Program-made: the position numbers and the translations under genes
Shown: positions 63,466 to 64,000 of the stretch, piece after piece
Layout: every line of letters starts with the position of its first letter
How positions within the stretch are numbered: the first letter of the stretch is position 1
Assembly: GCA_036821825.1 (NCBI GenBank)
Contig: DAISIV010000016.1
Span: 1 to 64,000, forward strand
Direction: 5' to 3'
Source: CAITZA01 sp937915285
GTDB taxonomy: Bacteria; Desulfobacterota; Desulfomonilia; Desulfomonilales; Desulfomonilaceae
Length of the DNA: 64,000 nt
The notes under the pieces: generated by a model
The model's database searches: none
The model's input: the letters and a program-made list of their open reading frames with translations, nothing else
What the model was told of the DNA's origin: nothing

Positions 63466-64000
63466 ATGAAAAACATATATCTAACCGGGTTCATGGGCTC
63501 TGGCAAATCAACGACCGGCCGACTAATTTCAAAAATGCTGCGGGTCGATTTTGTCGACACTGACGATTTGATTTCAGGCAAGTATGGGATTCCGGTAAAT
63601 GAGATTTTCCTTGCTCATGGGGAAGAATCATTTCGCAATGCTGAAACCTCTGTCTTGAAGAAACTGTCTCGGAAAAACAACCTTGTCGTGGCCACTGGAG
63701 GCGGAGTTTGCGAAAGGCCAGAAAACCTTCAGATCATGAATGAATCTGGAACTGCGTTTTTCCTTGACGCAGGACTTGATGAAATCGCTTCCCGTCTAGG
63801 AACTTGTGAGATCGACAGAAGACCGTTGTGGCAGGATGCCGCACAGGTTGAAGACCTTTACAAAAAACGTCACAATAATTATTTAAGCTACGGCCAGCGA
63901 ATCGATGTGGATGGGCAGGCCGTGTTAAGCGTTGCAAACAGTATTTGTGCTTCAGTATCACCCGAAAAGGATTATACAGTCAATTACGAGGGCCATCCTG
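63466..64000 (+). CDS. aroK: Shikimate kinase (3' truncated by window end)
   Basis: The frame opens at ATG 63466, four bases after aroE, and is still open at the window end. Walker A GFMGSGKSTTGR, DTDD, FRNAE, ATGGG, RRPLW and KRHNNY mark it as shikimate kinase, which phosphorylates shikimate before AroA acts. The kinase fold is nearly complete at about 165 residues. The frame goes on with KDYTVNYEGHP, so it is either a longer tail or a fusion. Confidence 0.9.
   Translation, partial: MKNIYLTGFMGSGKSTTGRLISKMLRVDFVDTDDLISGKYGIPVNEIFLAHGEESFRNAETSVLKKLSRKNNLVVATGGGVCERPENLQIMNESGTAFFLDAGLDEIASRLGTCEIDRRPLWQDAAQVEDLYKKRHNNYLSYGQRIDVDGQAVLSVANSICASVSPEKDYTVNYEGHP

Noticed and set aside
1..64000. 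tRNA, rRNA, CRISPR arrays, insertion sequences, prophage
   Set aside because: I looked in all intergenic gaps for T-loop motifs, regularly spaced repeats and transposase or integrase products and saw none.

Overview
The window comes from a Gram-negative bacterium. It carries LpxA/LpxD/LpxI lipid A genes, BamA, a Skp-like chaperone and LolCD, so it has an LPS outer membrane. A periplasmic formate dehydrogenase with an in-frame UGA, a YedF-type selenium protein, siroheme/heme genes fused as cobA-hemD, and a dehydrogenase resembling 6-hydroxycyclohex-1-ene-1-carbonyl-CoA dehydrogenase all point to an anaerobic Desulfobacterota (deltaproteobacterial) lineage, perhaps Desulfomonile- or Syntrophus-like. 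That placement is inference. The window is mostly chromosomal housekeeping DNA. I found no insertion sequence, prophage, CRISPR array, rRNA or tRNA.

Layout: 1-8.6 kb has the 3' end of gatB, a lipoprotein, a pair of sensor kinases, an O-acetylhomoserine sulfhydrylase and a Ski2-like helicase. 8.6-11.9 kb has a VIT/VWA protein, a flavoprotein and a small membrane protein. 12.0-17.1 kb is the selenium-dependent formate dehydrogenase operon fdhAB followed by fdhE. 17.2-20.0 kb has a second iron-sulfur flavoprotein, a nucleoside-recognition-domain membrane protein and an ArsP_1-type permease whose motif cysteine is encoded by UGA. 20.0-23.8 kb is rsmD-coaD-aspC-surE-rnc. 24-29.2 kb has a Tat-type superoxide dismutase, a ferredoxin-thioredoxin reductase catalytic chain, a HAD phosphatase, a TPR protein and cbpM-dnaJ. 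29.5-38.8 kb is mixed (amidohydrolase, queF, EcfT, proC, yedF, ntrY-like kinase, zincin, pth, methyltransferase). From 38.9 to 59.9 kb nearly everything runs on the minus strand: the dehydrogenase, an aminotransferase, vanZ, secA, then the heme/siroheme operon (precorrin-2 dehydrogenase-ccsA-hemA-hemC-cobA/hemD), and the envelope operon lysS-lolC-lolD-bamA-skp-lpxD-lpxA-lpxI. The right end has corA (minus) and the shikimate operon aroA-aroE-aroK (plus), cut by the window end.

Two observations stand out. First, the permease at 18904-19986 is interrupted by one UGA exactly where the family has the first Cys of its PLCSCG motif. A SECIS-like hairpin follows at the expected distance, so this is a candidate selenocysteine-containing metal(loid) permease. 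Its promoter is overlapped by a 7-5-7 palindrome. Second, the aroA operon is preceded by a promoter, a 33-codon leader peptide containing Phe-Tyr-Ser-Tyr-Trp, an antiterminator able to form, and an intrinsic terminator 26 bp before the aroA start: a complete candidate ribosome-mediated attenuator responding to aromatic amino acids. Smaller items include a nested multi-stem element filling the gap between sod and the thioredoxin reductase gene, a hairpin in the secA leader, and tandem repeats plus a palindrome before a small secreted protein.
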